From: an uncultured bacterium
GTDB taxonomy: Bacteria; Cyanobacteriota; Vampirovibrionia; Gastranaerophilales; Gastranaerophilaceae
DNA length: 64,000 nt
Direction of reading: 5' to 3'
Assembly: GCA_902797985.1 (NCBI GenBank)
Contig: CADBUZ010000003.1
Location: 1 to 64,000 of the forward strand
Position numbers and translations under genes: made by a program. Below, piece after piece: positions 53,504 through 63,059 of this stretch (position 1 is the stretch's first letter; the number at the start of each line of letters is the position of its first letter). Under the pieces are notes generated by a model, which ran no database searches, was not told where the DNA came from, and was given only the letters and a program-made list of their open reading frames with translations.

Positions 53504-54856
53504 TTATTTTTTTAACTTTTCAACTAAAATTCTGGCAGCTGAAATTAAAGGATCTATACTTGTAGAAAATGGTGGTGCATAAGTTATATCTGCGCCTGCA
53601 AGTTCTTCTGCCGTTATACCTGCAAGAATTGCAGCCGACAAAGTATTAATTCTTTTATCAGCATCTCCGCACCCTATAGCTTGTCCACCCATAAGTTGAT
53701 GTGTCCTTCTGCTTGCAACTAATTTTAAAGTAACATTTTCGGCATCCGGCATATACCCCGCTTTATCTCTCTTTGTAATCATAACTGTTACAGGATCGTA
53801 TCCGTTTTGTTTTGCATATTTTTCTGTATAACCTGTCATAGATATAGTTAACCCGAAATATTTTGTAACAGCAGAGCCTAATATTCCTTCAAAATCCTCA
53901 GGAAACCCACATAAATTCATAGCAGCGCTGCGTCCTTCTTTATTAGCATTAGAACCTAATGGTATCCAAACCGCAGCTCCTGTCATTGCATAAACATTTT
54001 CTATACAATCTCCACAAGCAAATATGTTTTCTATATTTGTTTGCATCCTGCTATTTACTTTTATAGCACCTGTCTTACCGATTACAATTCCAGCCTCTTT
54101 TGCTATATCAACAACAGGTCTGACTCCTGCGGCGACAAGCACCATATCTGTTTCAATAATTTTACTATTTTTTGTTTTTACTGCATTAACTTCGTCTTCT
54201 CCAATAAATTCTGTAACTTCATCATTAGTTATAATCTTTGTTCTTTCAGGATATAGTGTGGATACAAAATCCTGTACAAGTTCTCCAATTTCTTCATCCA
54301 GAATAGACATGATGTGTTGAGAACGTTCTATCAAGGTTGTATGAACTTTATTAGCAACAAATGCTTCTAATAACTCCAGTCCAATATATCCACCGCCTAA
54401 TATAACCGCACGTTTCGATTTTCTTAATTTCTCTCTTATTGCAATACCGTCTTCTAGTCGTCTTAGAGTAAAAATGTTTTTCAAATCGATATTCTTTATA
54501 TTCGGACGGACTGGAACTGCTCCCGTTGCAATTACTAATTTGTCATACTCAACTTCAAAAACAATATCTTTATCTAAATCACGAACAACTATTTTGTTTA
54601 AATCAGGCAAAATTTTTTCAACACGATGGTAAAGGTGTACATCAATCCCATCTTTTTCAAATCGCTCAGGAGTTCTAATGATTAAATTATGATAATCTTC
54701 AAAATTGCCTTGAATATAATATGGCATCCCACACGCAGAATAAGACACGTGGGAATCTTGTGTATAAATATCAATTTTTGAATCAGGAACCAATCTTTTT
54801 GATTTTGCAGCAGCCTTTGCTCCCGCTGCGACTCCGCCTATTATTACAATTTTCAT
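53504..54856 (-). CDS. CoA-disulfide reductase / NADH oxidase-like flavoprotein
   Basis: 450 residues. FAD-binding VIIGGVAAGAKAAAKSKRL, the single redox Cys in SYSACGMPYYI, NAD-binding AVILGGGYIGLELLEAF and the ACGDC FAD motif. Members reduce CoA disulfide, oxygen or polysulfide; which applies here cannot be told. Likely oxidative-stress or redox function in an anaerobe. Confidence 0.9.
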   Translation of the reverse strand: MKIVIIGGVAAGAKAAAKSKRLVPDSKIDIYTQDSHVSYSACGMPYYIQGNFEDYHNLIIRTPERFEKDGIDVHLYHRVEKILPDLNKIVVRDLDKDIVFEVEYDKLVIATGAVPVRPNIKNIDLKNIFTLRRLEDGIAIREKLRKSKRAVILGGGYIGLELLEAFVANKVHTTLIERSQHIMSILDEEIGELVQDFVSTLYPERTKIITNDEVTEFIGEDEVNAVKTKNSKIIETDMVLVAAGVRPVVDIAKEAGIVIGKTGAIKVNSRMQTNIENIFACGDCIENVYAMTGAAVWIPLGSNANKEGRSAAMNLCGFPEDFEGILGSAVTKYFGLTISMTGYTEKYAKQNGYDPVTVMITKRDKAGYMPDAENVTLKLVASRRTHQLMGGQAIGCGDADKRINTLSAAILAGITAEELAGADITYAPPFSTSIDPLISAARILVEKLKK

Positions 54857-54923
54857 AATAAAATTATTCTTTGTCAGTTTATATTTAACAATTCGACAAT
54901 AGGATAATTATTTGAAAAATAAG

Positions 54924-54949
54924 CAAAAAAAAACGGTATTTTCATACCG
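54924..54949 (-). terminator. leftward terminator
   Basis: Short stem CGGTAT/ATACCG with T-run on the minus strand. No gene of size lies upstream of it on that strand; it closes the short transcript below. Confidence 0.55.
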
Positions 54950-55046
54950 CAACTTACACACTTACACACTATTATTACAATCTTTTTTGTAGTTTGAATT
55001 ATTTCATCATAACTAAATATATTCCTTAATTAACTAACCTTACATT
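54934..55046 (-). ncRNA. candidate small RNA
   Basis: About 110 bases between a perfect promoter-like element (55047-55078) and a terminator, with no open frame longer than three codons behind the AAGGA-like sequence. 54857-55166 otherwise holds no gene. Confidence 0.4.
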
Positions 55047-55078
55047 TATATAAAGTATTTCTATTTTAAGAAATTGCC
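55047..55078 (-). promoter_or_regulatory. repeated promoter-like element, copy 11
   Basis: Minus strand: GGCAATT, 15 bases, ACTTTATATA. Divergent from the copy at 55115. Confidence 0.65.
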
Positions 55079-55114
55079 ATTTATGTTAAGGAATGTAACA
55101 TAAATTTCCATGCT

Positions 55115-55146
55115 TGAAATCATAAAAATTTTTAAACCTTTATATA
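55115..55146 (+). promoter_or_regulatory. repeated promoter-like element, copy 12
   Basis: TGAAATC, 15 bases, CCTTTATATA (9 of 10), 20 bases before the ATG at 55167. Confidence 0.6.
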
Positions 55147-55166
55147 ATAGAGAGGATAATTTAAAT

Positions 55167-55505
55167 ATGGCACTTGGATTTACTTCACACTATACAAAAT
55201 CAGAACAACCTTTTGGAACATTATTGTTAAGTAATACAGAAAGTGAAACAGCAGGTTCTGTAGCATATAACGATAATTCTTTTTCGACAGGTTTATTATA
55301 TAATAGCAACGTTTTTGATAGTTGCGAATTTTCTGTATCAGTAAATATCGATTATAGTCAGTATGCGAACTATGGTTCATCATCCGGATCTACGGAAACA
55401 GCAGGCTCTATGGCATTTTCCGGTGGGGCTGTTAGTACTGCGTCAACAGTATCTTCATTCTCTGGTGGCGGATGTTCTGTTTCCAGCGCTTCGTTTACTT
55501 GTTAA
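55167..55505 (+). CDS. small Ser/Gly-rich protein with ETAGS repeats
   Basis: 112 residues from the ATG at 55167 (GAGAGGA upstream; the frame also runs 19 codons further up across the promoter element, which I reject). Two ETAGS(V/M)A(Y/F) units (near residues 27 and 78) and a Ser/Gly/Cys-rich end finishing SSASFTC. No signal peptide. It could be a structural or surface peptide or a modified-peptide precursor; no modifying enzyme is adjacent. Confidence 0.6.
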   Translation: MALGFTSHYTKSEQPFGTLLLSNTESETAGSVAYNDNSFSTGLLYNSNVFDSCEFSVSVNIDYSQYANYGSSSGSTETAGSMAFSGGAVSTASTVSSFSGGGCSVSSASFTC

Positions 55506-55565
55506 TTATAATTAGTTGGTTTTCAAAAAAAACGAGCCTTATTTTTGTAAGGCTCATTTTTTATT

Positions 55566-55829
55566 TTATTTTGATGCTTCAAAACATTCTTTACATAAAA
55601 CTTCTCTATCAGGTTTTGGCTTAAATGGAACTTGAGTTTGTGCTCCACATTTAGTACAAACTGCATCAAACAGCTTTTTCTTATTTTTTTGTCTTCTTTT
55701 TTTTCTACACTCAGGACATCGTTTTGGTTTGTTTGTAAGACCTTTTTCAGCATAAAATTCTTGTTCTCCTGCAGTAAAGGTAAATTCTGCAGAACAGTCT
55801 TCACAAACGAGTGTTTCATCTTCGTACAT
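55566..55829 (-). CDS. zinc-ribbon protein
   Basis: 87 residues with three Cys pairs: CEDCSAEFTFTAGEQEFYAEKG, RCPECRKKRR and CTKCG...CKEC. This is the small probable zinc-binding family with the FTAGEQEFY signature; role unknown, perhaps nucleic-acid binding. Confidence 0.88.
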   Translation of the reverse strand: MYEDETLVCEDCSAEFTFTAGEQEFYAEKGLTNKPKRCPECRKKRRQKNKKKLFDAVCTKCGAQTQVPFKPKPDREVLCKECFEASK

Positions 55830-55929
55830 TTGCAGTTTCTCCTAAAATTATTGTGTAACCATGGTTACTTTTAGACCATAACTCATTTTAGCCTTTTTTT
55901 TAGCATTTTGCAAGTGTTTTTAATTATTA

Positions 55930-56508
55930 TTAGACGAAATAATACATTTGACTTTGAAAATTATCAGACAATGACTCAAAATTATTTTTTTTATAAAAAT
56001 CAATTGCACTTGGAACAGAATTTACAAAAATATCTTTTTGGTTATACGTTTCTTTAAGAAAATCCAGCATCGCTGTCCCAATTTTCTTATACTCACGTTG
56101 ACCATTTCTTTGTGTTTTCAAATCCGGTCTTACTTCCAAATAACTTAATTCATTATCACAAGAATCTAATTCAGAAAAAAGTGCAACACCAATAATATCT
56201 TCTGCTCTTAAATTATCAAATTTATTTTTTTGTTTTGTAATAGCGAGATAATGTTCTTTTTCAACATTAGGATAATTATTGTCTTTTGTTGCATCAAAAA
56301 ATATGCTTGATATATGTGTAGCACCATTTAAATTCCAATTTACGGATGCTTTATATAATGCCTTTAAATCAGAAGAATCATTTTTATCTAATTCAACCAA
56401 GGCTACTTTTTCATTTTTATATGTATCCTTATCACGCTTTAAGACGGGAACATCTTTTATATGAGTTGCTGTAAAATTTATACGATTCATATTTGATAGA
56501 AAACTCAT
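55930..56508 (-). CDS. GNAT acetyltransferase with F-x-A tag
   Basis: 192 residues from the ATG at 56508. The frame continues 22 codons further, but those codons lie in the yebC terminator hairpin, so a start there is unlikely. N-terminus MSFLSNMNRINFTATHIKD carries the short tag. GNAT features: acceptor-binding start, SYLEVRPDLKTQRNGQREYKKIGTAML (loop variant) and VPSAIDFYKKNNFESL. Substrate unknown. Confidence 0.65.
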   Translation of the reverse strand: MSFLSNMNRINFTATHIKDVPVLKRDKDTYKNEKVALVELDKNDSSDLKALYKASVNWNLNGATHISSIFFDATKDNNYPNVEKEHYLAITKQKNKFDNLRAEDIIGVALFSELDSCDNELSYLEVRPDLKTQRNGQREYKKIGTAMLDFLKETYNQKDIFVNSVPSAIDFYKKNNFESLSDNFQSQMYYFV

Positions 56509-56527
56509 AAAAATATTTTTTGCCACA

Positions 56528-56560
56528 AAAAAACTGTGAATTAAAAATCCACAGTTTTTG
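56528..56560 (-). terminator. terminator of yebC
   Basis: Stem AAAAACTGTG/CACAGTTTTT, with T-runs on both strands. Confidence 0.8.
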
Positions 56561-56579
56561 TTTATTGTTTTCAATATTA

Positions 56580-57329
56580 TTAATAATCTAATTTTTCCAT
56601 CAACTCATCAGAAATATCAAAATTCATATACACATTTTGAACATCATCGTGTTCATCTAATCTTGTATATAAACGCATTATATTAGTAGCAATTTTTTCA
56701 TCAGTTATTTCGATTTCATTTTGAGGTATTCTGGTAAATTCAGCCGTAATTGATTTAAATCCTTCTTTTTCTAAACCTTCAGTAACTGATTGTAAATTTT
56801 CAAAAGAAGTAATTACTCTATAATTTTCTTCATCATCTTCTATATCTTCTGCATCAAGATTAATAGCTGCTTCAAATAATTCTTCGTAATTAACAGATTT
56901 ATCAAAAGTAATACAGCCTTTTTTATCAAACATCCACCCAACACAACCGGTTTCGCCAAGGTTTCCGTTGAATTTTGTGAAATAACTTCTAATATCACCG
57001 GCTGTTCTGTTTTTATTATCAGTCATAGCTTCAACAACAACAGCAACCCCGCCTGCTGCGTATCCTTCATATACAATTTCTTCATAATTATCAGCACTTG
57101 ATTGTCCTGCACCTTTTTCAATTGCTCTTTTTATATTATCATTAGGCAACCCTGCTGCTTTAGCTTTTTCTATTGCTGTTCTTAACCTGAAATTTCCCGC
57201 TGGATCAGGACCGCCCAACTTAGATGCAACAATCAATTCTCTTGAATATTTTTGAAATACTACGGCTCTTGCTGAGTCTGTTTTAGCTTTTTTATGTTTT
57301 ATAGTTGACCATTTTGAATGTCCGCTCAT
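56580..57329 (-). CDS. yebC: YebC/PmpR family protein
   Basis: 249 residues. Family start MSGHSKWSTIKHKKAKTDS and GGPDPAGNFRLRTAIEKAKA. Members act as transcription regulators or relieve ribosome stalling at prolines. Well-formed start region. Confidence 0.95.
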   Translation of the reverse strand: MSGHSKWSTIKHKKAKTDSARAVVFQKYSRELIVASKLGGPDPAGNFRLRTAIEKAKAAGLPNDNIKRAIEKGAGQSSADNYEEIVYEGYAAGGVAVVVEAMTDNKNRTAGDIRSYFTKFNGNLGETGCVGWMFDKKGCITFDKSVNYEELFEAAINLDAEDIEDDEENYRVITSFENLQSVTEGLEKEGFKSITAEFTRIPQNEIEITDEKIATNIMRLYTRLDEHDDVQNVYMNFDISDELMEKLDY

Positions 57330-57527
57330 GTTTACCTCTCTTTATTCTTTTCCATATTCATAATATCAAATCAATGAAAAATTTAAAACGAATTTTATAA
57401 AATTATTATAATTCTTAAAATTTTAATAATTTTTTCTAAACCATTCAATATATATTTTATATTTTTTATTGAAAATATTTAAAAATTTTCCGTTATTAAA
57501 AATACAATTATCACAAGGAGGAATATT

Positions 57528-57701
57528 ATGGCAAGAATTATTGAAACAACAACAAAAGGAAGACGCACTATAAAACTTTCCACAGATGATATTTTATCCA
57601 TAGTCCAAGAATACCAACAATTAACAAAAGGTTTAAAATATCTTGAAAACATCAGAGATATTCTTGAAAATAAAATTATATATATCCCAGAAAGTAATTA
57701 A
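57528..57701 (+). CDS. small hypothetical protein, 57 aa
   Basis: MARIIETTTKGRRTIKLSTD at the start, then a helix DILSIVQEYQQLTKGLKYLE and IIYIPESN at the end. A near-perfect AAGGAGGA lies seven bases before the ATG, the best site in the region. A TTGAAAAT plus 15 bases plus GTTATTAAAA upstream is a weak promoter-like match. Too short for most gene finders; unknown function. Confidence 0.7.
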   Translation: MARIIETTTKGRRTIKLSTDDILSIVQEYQQLTKGLKYLENIRDILENKIIYIPESN

Positions 57702-57712
57702 TGTAGTATAGA

Positions 57713-58312
57713 TTATTTTATTTTATATGTATAAATATCATCGGGGGTGACTTCTATTTCTTTATAATCATATCCCAATAAATAATTCACAACTTCTTTT
57801 GGGCTATTTGCAAAGTAGTAGAGTTTATCTGCACTATTTTTGGCAAAACTTTGTGAAATAATATTGTCAAAAAAGTTTTTTAAATTATCAAAAAAGTTAT
57901 TTGTATTCAAAAAAACTATTGGTTTATTATTGTATCCTAACTGTTTTTGTACGATAATTTCTGCAACTTCATCTAATGTTCCGAATCCGCCTGCCATAGC
58001 TATTACTCCATCAGATAATTCGTCTAATTTAGCTTTTCTGTTTCGCATGTTATCTGTTAAATAGTATTCGTCGCATTCTTCTGAATATACTCCAAAACTA
58101 TGTAGTTTTTTCGGCATTACGCCATATATTTTTGCATTGTTTTGTTTGGCTGATTTTGCTATAGAATACATAGTGCCTACATTACTTCCCCCATATACAA
58201 GGTTAAAGCCGGCTTGCCCCAGTAATTCTCCTAATGCTTCTGCGTCTTCATAATATTTTTTATCTAAAGTATTAGATGATGAACAAAATACGCATATATT
58301 TTTTTTATTCAT
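57713..58312 (-). CDS. LOG family protein (TIGR00730)
   Basis: 199 residues. FCSSSNTLDKKYYEDAEALG, YGGSNVGTMYSIAK and the signature GGFGTLDEV (PGGxGT-type) mark the LOG nucleoside-monophosphate phosphoribohydrolase family. Start at 58312 after GGAG; the frame opens four codons earlier with TTG. Confidence 0.88.
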   Translation of the reverse strand: MNKKNICVFCSSSNTLDKKYYEDAEALGELLGQAGFNLVYGGSNVGTMYSIAKSAKQNNAKIYGVMPKKLHSFGVYSEECDEYYLTDNMRNRKAKLDELSDGVIAMAGGFGTLDEVAEIIVQKQLGYNNKPIVFLNTNNFFDNLKNFFDNIISQSFAKNSADKLYYFANSPKEVVNYLLGYDYKEIEVTPDDIYTYKIK

Positions 58313-58345
58313 AAAGCACTCCAATAACTTTACAAGTACAATAAT

Positions 58346-60577
58346 TTAGGTCGTTTGTTTATAACCGCATGCACGGTTTGAACATTCGATTACTTCACCG
58401 CTTTTTAGGGTGCGTTTTGTTAATAGAGAACCGCAATCCGGACATTTTTCACCTGTTGGTTCATTCCATAGAACATAGTCACAATCAGGATATTTGTTAC
58501 AGCCGTAAAATACTACACCCCTTTTTGATTTTCTCTCTATAATTTCACCTTCTCCACATTTAGGACAAGTTACTCCTGTGGATTTTACAATGCTTTTTCT
58601 GTCTTTGCAGTTTTCACATTCTGTATATCTGCCGTAAGGACCAATTTTTATGTATAAGTCGCCGCCGCATTTTTCACATTTTTCTTCTGATTTTTCGGGT
58701 GCTTCATTGTTATTTATAACTGCACCGGATTTATCTAAAGATAAAATAGTTTTACATTCAGGATAACCTGAACAACCTAAAAATTGACTTCCAAAACGGT
58801 TCGTTCTGACTATCATTTTACGTCCGCAATTTGGACAAGTTACATCACTTTCAATTCTTACTTTTTGAGCATTAGACATAACATCATTTACTGTATCAAT
58901 AAATGGGGTATAAAAATCTTGTAACACTTGATTCCATACAGCTTTTTTATCCGCTATTTTATCAAGCTTTTCTTCCATTCCTGCAGTAAATGCATAGTCC
59001 ATAATATCTGCAAACTGTGTAACAAGCTGTTTACATACTGTTTTACCTAAGAAAGTAGGGACTAATGCTTTATCTTGTTTTTCAACGTACTGACGTTGTT
59101 GTATTTTTGTAATAATGCTTGCATAAGTAGAAGGACGACCAATGCCGTACTCTTCTAACGCTTTAACTAATGATGCTTCTGAATATCGTGGAGGCGGTTG
59201 GGTGAAATGTTGTTTAGGAAGAATCTCTTTCATATTTAATTTGTCACCTTCTGATAAATCAGGAATTTTTGTTTCTGCTCCATCTTCAGCATCTTGATAT
59301 AATTTCAAGAACCCATCAAATAAAACTTTACTTGTGCCAACTCTAAGCTCATAATCACCCGCAGTAATATCAACCGTTTTATTTGCGATTTTAGCTGGCG
59401 CCATCTGTGACGACATGAATTTATTCCATATCAGTTTATATAATCTGTACTGTTCATTAGTTAAATACGGTTTTAAACTTTCAGGTGTTCTGTCAGGATA
59501 AGATGGTCTGATGGCTTCGTGAGCATCTTGAACATTCTTTTTCCCTTTTGCATAATTATTTGGGGTACTTGGGTAATATTTTTCGCCATAATTATTTATA
59601 ATATAATCTTTCGCCATTGCCTGTGCATCATCAGATATACGGACACTATCGGTTCTCATATAAGTGATTAAACCGACAGAGCCTTCTTCCAGCTCAATAC
59701 CTTCATATAATTTTTGTGCAATTTGCATTGTTTTAGAAACGCCATATCCTAATTTGGAACTTGCTTCCCGTTGTAAAGTTGATGTTATAAATGGTGCGGT
59801 TGGTTTTCTTGATGTTTCTCTTTTTGCAACATTTGATACAACATATTCAATCTCAGGACTTTCAAGTGCCTCTTTTATTTTTAAAGCTTCTTCTTCATTG
59901 CTTATTTCAATTTTACTTCCGATGAATTTTGTTAATTCTGCATCAAATCTTTTGCCTTCTTTTTCCAGTTGTGCAGTGATTGTCCAGTATTCAACAGGAA
60001 TAAATGCATCAATTTCTTCTTCTCGTTCACATATCATTCTAAGTGCAACTGATTGAACTCGACCGGCGGAAAGATGATAATTTCCTAATTGTTTCCACAA
60101 AACAGGTGATAATCTATATCCTACTAATTTGTCAAGAATTTGTCTTGTCTGTTGTGCTTGTACTTTATCCATATCTATTTGACGAGGATGGTCAACAGCA
60201 TATTTTACAGCTTTTGGAGTAATTTCATTAAACTCTATTCTATATATTTTGTCTTCAGGCACTTTTAATACTTCTTTTACGTGCCATGCAATTGCTTCCC
60301 CTTCTCGGTCAGGGTCGGATGCTAAATATATTTTGTCTGATTTTTTCGCTATTTCATTTAGTTTTGATACAACTTTTCTTTTTTCCGGAAGAATGACAAA
60401 TGATGGCTTAAAGCCGTTATTAACATCAAATCCTAATTCATTCTTCGAAGATAAATCTCGTACATGACCAAGACTCGCTTCTATAGAAAAGTTGTTCCCT
60501 AAAATCTTTTTAATGGTTTTTGATTTTGCAGGTGACTCAACTATTACTAATGCTTTTTCTTTTGATGTTGTTCCCAT
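58346..60577 (-). CDS. topA: DNA topoisomerase I
   Basis: 743 residues, type IA. TOPRIM start KALVIVESPAKSKTIKKILG, active-site Tyr in GLITYMRTDSVRIS (near residue 305) and four C-terminal zinc fingers (CPNCGRKM, CEKCGGDL, CPKCGEGE, CPDCGSLL). Relaxes negative supercoils. Confidence 0.96.
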   Translation of the reverse strand: MGTTSKEKALVIVESPAKSKTIKKILGNNFSIEASLGHVRDLSSKNELGFDVNNGFKPSFVILPEKRKVVSKLNEIAKKSDKIYLASDPDREGEAIAWHVKEVLKVPEDKIYRIEFNEITPKAVKYAVDHPRQIDMDKVQAQQTRQILDKLVGYRLSPVLWKQLGNYHLSAGRVQSVALRMICEREEEIDAFIPVEYWTITAQLEKEGKRFDAELTKFIGSKIEISNEEEALKIKEALESPEIEYVVSNVAKRETSRKPTAPFITSTLQREASSKLGYGVSKTMQIAQKLYEGIELEEGSVGLITYMRTDSVRISDDAQAMAKDYIINNYGEKYYPSTPNNYAKGKKNVQDAHEAIRPSYPDRTPESLKPYLTNEQYRLYKLIWNKFMSSQMAPAKIANKTVDITAGDYELRVGTSKVLFDGFLKLYQDAEDGAETKIPDLSEGDKLNMKEILPKQHFTQPPPRYSEASLVKALEEYGIGRPSTYASIITKIQQRQYVEKQDKALVPTFLGKTVCKQLVTQFADIMDYAFTAGMEEKLDKIADKKAVWNQVLQDFYTPFIDTVNDVMSNAQKVRIESDVTCPNCGRKMIVRTNRFGSQFLGCSGYPECKTILSLDKSGAVINNNEAPEKSEEKCEKCGGDLYIKIGPYGRYTECENCKDRKSIVKSTGVTCPKCGEGEIIERKSKRGVVFYGCNKYPDCDYVLWNEPTGEKCPDCGSLLTKRTLKSGEVIECSNRACGYKQTT

Positions 60578-60680
60578 TTTTCTCCCATAAAATACGTGGT
60601 CGCTTGTTGTGACATATCCTTATTTATATATTGTAAATGGAACATAGAAAAAGTAAAATTATAAATTTTCTATTAAATAG

Positions 60681-60706
60681 AAAAAGACGGATTTGAATCC
60701 GTCTAA
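60681..60706 (-). terminator. terminator of GNAT gene
   Basis: Stem AGACGGATT/AATCCGTCT with leftward T-run. Confidence 0.8.
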
Positions 60707-60732
60707 TACACATAAAACCTAACTAACCTTAA

Positions 60733-61380
60733 TTATAATAAATTTCCGTTATACATCATTAATTTTTTGATGTGATTTTTAGGAAGGTACATTATTCCTG
60801 TTACTTTTGGAGAATCTGTATTTTCATTTTTTCTTAACCATTCTTCCATAGTTTCATTTAATGATTTGTCTACAAATCTGAATCCTAATTTGTAGAAAAA
60901 TCCTGCAGGAGAGGTTTGTCCGTCTGTGATTTCTGCCAAAACAACAAGTCTGCCTTCTGTTTCTTTATCTGCTAAGCTTCTTTCTAAAACAGTTTGAACA
61001 GCCTTTGTGCCTGCACCTTTATGTCTTTGTGGTGCTTCGATGCTATCAATTTTATAACAATGTTTTAGATATGTATAAATCTTTTTAGAAGGAACTTTGA
61101 ATGTAATTAAACGGTATCTGTTCATAAGTTCCATATTTTTTTCTAATTCTTTTGATGATGCTTCAACTTCTACTTTGTATGTATAATCTTCAGTCCATTC
61201 TCCTTGTACTAAATATTTATCTGAAGATTTAATTTTGTGGAATTTTATTTTAGCGTCTTGAACTTTTTCAGGTTTTTTTTCTTCTTCTTTTTTTCCGTTG
61301 AATTTAACAGGAACAGTTGCTCCAACGGTTGAACCGTGTCCCGGACCTATTGTGATATTGTAATTAGCTGAACTTACCAT
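60733..61380 (-). CDS. GNAT acetyltransferase with F-x-G tag
   Basis: 215 residues. N-terminus has the tag as VPVKFNGKKEEEKK near residue 28, followed by a Lys/Glu linker. The acetyl-CoA loop is APQRHKGAGTKAVQ and a late motif SPAGFFYKLGFRFVD is typical of GNATs. Substrate unknown. An exact copy of the repeated promoter-like element ends 31 bases upstream. Confidence 0.75.
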   Translation of the reverse strand: MVSSANYNITIGPGHGSTVGATVPVKFNGKKEEEKKPEKVQDAKIKFHKIKSSDKYLVQGEWTEDYTYKVEVEASSKELEKNMELMNRYRLITFKVPSKKIYTYLKHCYKIDSIEAPQRHKGAGTKAVQTVLERSLADKETEGRLVVLAEITDGQTSPAGFFYKLGFRFVDKSLNETMEEWLRKNENTDSPKVTGIMYLPKNHIKKLMMYNGNLL

Positions 61381-61411
61381 ATCTCTTAATTCCTTATCCC
61401 ATCAACTTACT

Positions 61412-61443
61412 TATATAAAGTTTTATATATAGTAGAAATTGCC
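61412..61443 (-). promoter_or_regulatory. repeated promoter-like element, copy 13
   Basis: Minus strand: GGCAATT, 15 bases, ACTTTATATA. Confidence 0.7.
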
Positions 61444-61521
61444 ATGAATTTATGGTTTTGTAAAGATATGTAAACATGTTCAATCCCATGTTATTATTGA
61501 GATTGAGAGTTTTTAATCAAT

Positions 61522-61553
61522 AAAAAAGTCGGAATGAAAATTCCGACTTTTTT
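61522..61553. terminator. bidirectional terminator
   Basis: Stem AAAAAAGTCGGAA/TTCCGACTTTTTT, ends the symporter gene. Confidence 0.85.
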
Positions 61554-61570
61554 ACTTATTTTTTTAGTTA

Positions 61571-62893
61571 TTAAATAATCTCATTATAGGATGAAGGATT
61601 AGTTAATAAATCATAATTTATTTCATTTTCATTATCAGCAATTGCAGCAGCTACAACTGCATCAGAGGTAACATTGATAAGGGTTCTCATCATATCTGTA
61701 ATTCTTTCGATAGTGAATAAGAACGCAAATCCTGCTACTAATTGTTCAGGACTTAATCCCAGACCGTTTAAGATAAGAGCAATTGTAATTAAACCTGCTC
61801 CAGGAATACCTGCACTTGTAGATGATGCCACAATTGCAAGTAATGCGATTTGAATAATCAATAACGGAGTTAGTGCAACACCGTATGCTTGTGCTAAGAA
61901 CATAACAGCAACAACTTGAAGTAATGCTGTTCCATCCATATTTAATGTTGCACCAAGTGGTAATACAAAGCTTGATACTTTATGAGAAATACCTCTTTTT
62001 TCGCAACAAGCAATCGTTAATGGTAATGTTGCTGATGAACTTGCCGTACCAAAAGCAACCATCATTGCTTCTGCTATTGCTGCGTATAACATTAATACAG
62101 GTACTTTTGAGAATATTTTTAAGAAAATAGGATATACAATGAATAATTGGATAGAAAATCCTATTAAAAGTACCATTAAATATTTAGAAATACTTACGAA
62201 TATATCAGCACCGAATGAAGAAACAGAAAGTGCTGTTAATGCGAATACGCCGGGTGCGGCGAAATACATAATCCAATCTGTAACTTTCATTGTAGCTGCA
62301 AAAACAGATTCAAAGAATGATACTAAAGATCTGTTTACATCACCAACTTTAGCTAATGCAATAGCAAACATTACTGTGAATACAATTATTTGAACCATAT
62401 CACCGTGAGCAACTGCTTCAAGTGGATTTTTAGGTACGAAATTTAGGAATAATTCAATAATTTGACCTTGTTGGGAAGCAATTGTGGATGCTACCGTGTT
62501 TTGAATATCGTGAGCAGTGCCTTGTGCTATGTAATGCGCAGCACCAAGTCCCGGTTGGAATAATAGCGCTAGCAAAGCACCAATAGTTACTGCAGCTGTT
62601 GTGATAATACCGTAGTATATTATCATCTTTTTACCGAATTTTCCGAGTTGTTTGTTATCACCAACACTTGTAATACCAATTACTATCGCTGATATAACAA
62701 GCGGGATAACAACCATTTGTATTAATCTGATAAATAACTGCCCAATGATGGTTAATAATCCCATAATTACAGGGTTTTGGTGTGTATGTAAAAAGATACC
62801 CACAATAATACCCGCAATTAAACCAAAGAATATGTGCCAGTTACGTTTTAGCCCTAACCCGAGAGCAATAAGCACATGCATGTGTAATTTCAT
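61571..62893 (-). CDS. dicarboxylate/amino acid:cation symporter (DAACS)
   Basis: 440 residues, eight or more hydrophobic helices. Signature segments FGTASSSATLPLTI (Ser-rich hairpin), GATLNMDGTALLQ (binding) and AGIPGAG. Takes up glutamate, aspartate or C4 dicarboxylates with H+ or Na+. Ordinary promoter. Confidence 0.92.
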   Translation of the reverse strand: MKLHMHVLIALGLGLKRNWHIFFGLIAGIIVGIFLHTHQNPVIMGLLTIIGQLFIRLIQMVVIPLVISAIVIGITSVGDNKQLGKFGKKMIIYYGIITTAAVTIGALLALLFQPGLGAAHYIAQGTAHDIQNTVASTIASQQGQIIELFLNFVPKNPLEAVAHGDMVQIIVFTVMFAIALAKVGDVNRSLVSFFESVFAATMKVTDWIMYFAAPGVFALTALSVSSFGADIFVSISKYLMVLLIGFSIQLFIVYPIFLKIFSKVPVLMLYAAIAEAMMVAFGTASSSATLPLTIACCEKRGISHKVSSFVLPLGATLNMDGTALLQVVAVMFLAQAYGVALTPLLIIQIALLAIVASSTSAGIPGAGLITIALILNGLGLSPEQLVAGFAFLFTIERITDMMRTLINVTSDAVVAAAIADNENEINYDLLTNPSSYNEII

Positions 62894-63059
62894 ATTATAA
62901 ATCCTCTCATTACTTAAACACTATCTAATGAATTTATTGTACTAAATTAGTTGGAATTTTTCAACACGTTTACATCGGAATTATGGAGGATTTTTATAAA
63001 ATTTTTTATTTTTAATAACGTCTAAAACAAGTAATAATTTTATGTGATATTATGTTAGT

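Noticed and set aside
56509-56574. Upstream start of the tagged GNAT at 56574
   Set aside because: The extra 22 codons fall in the yebC terminator hairpin.
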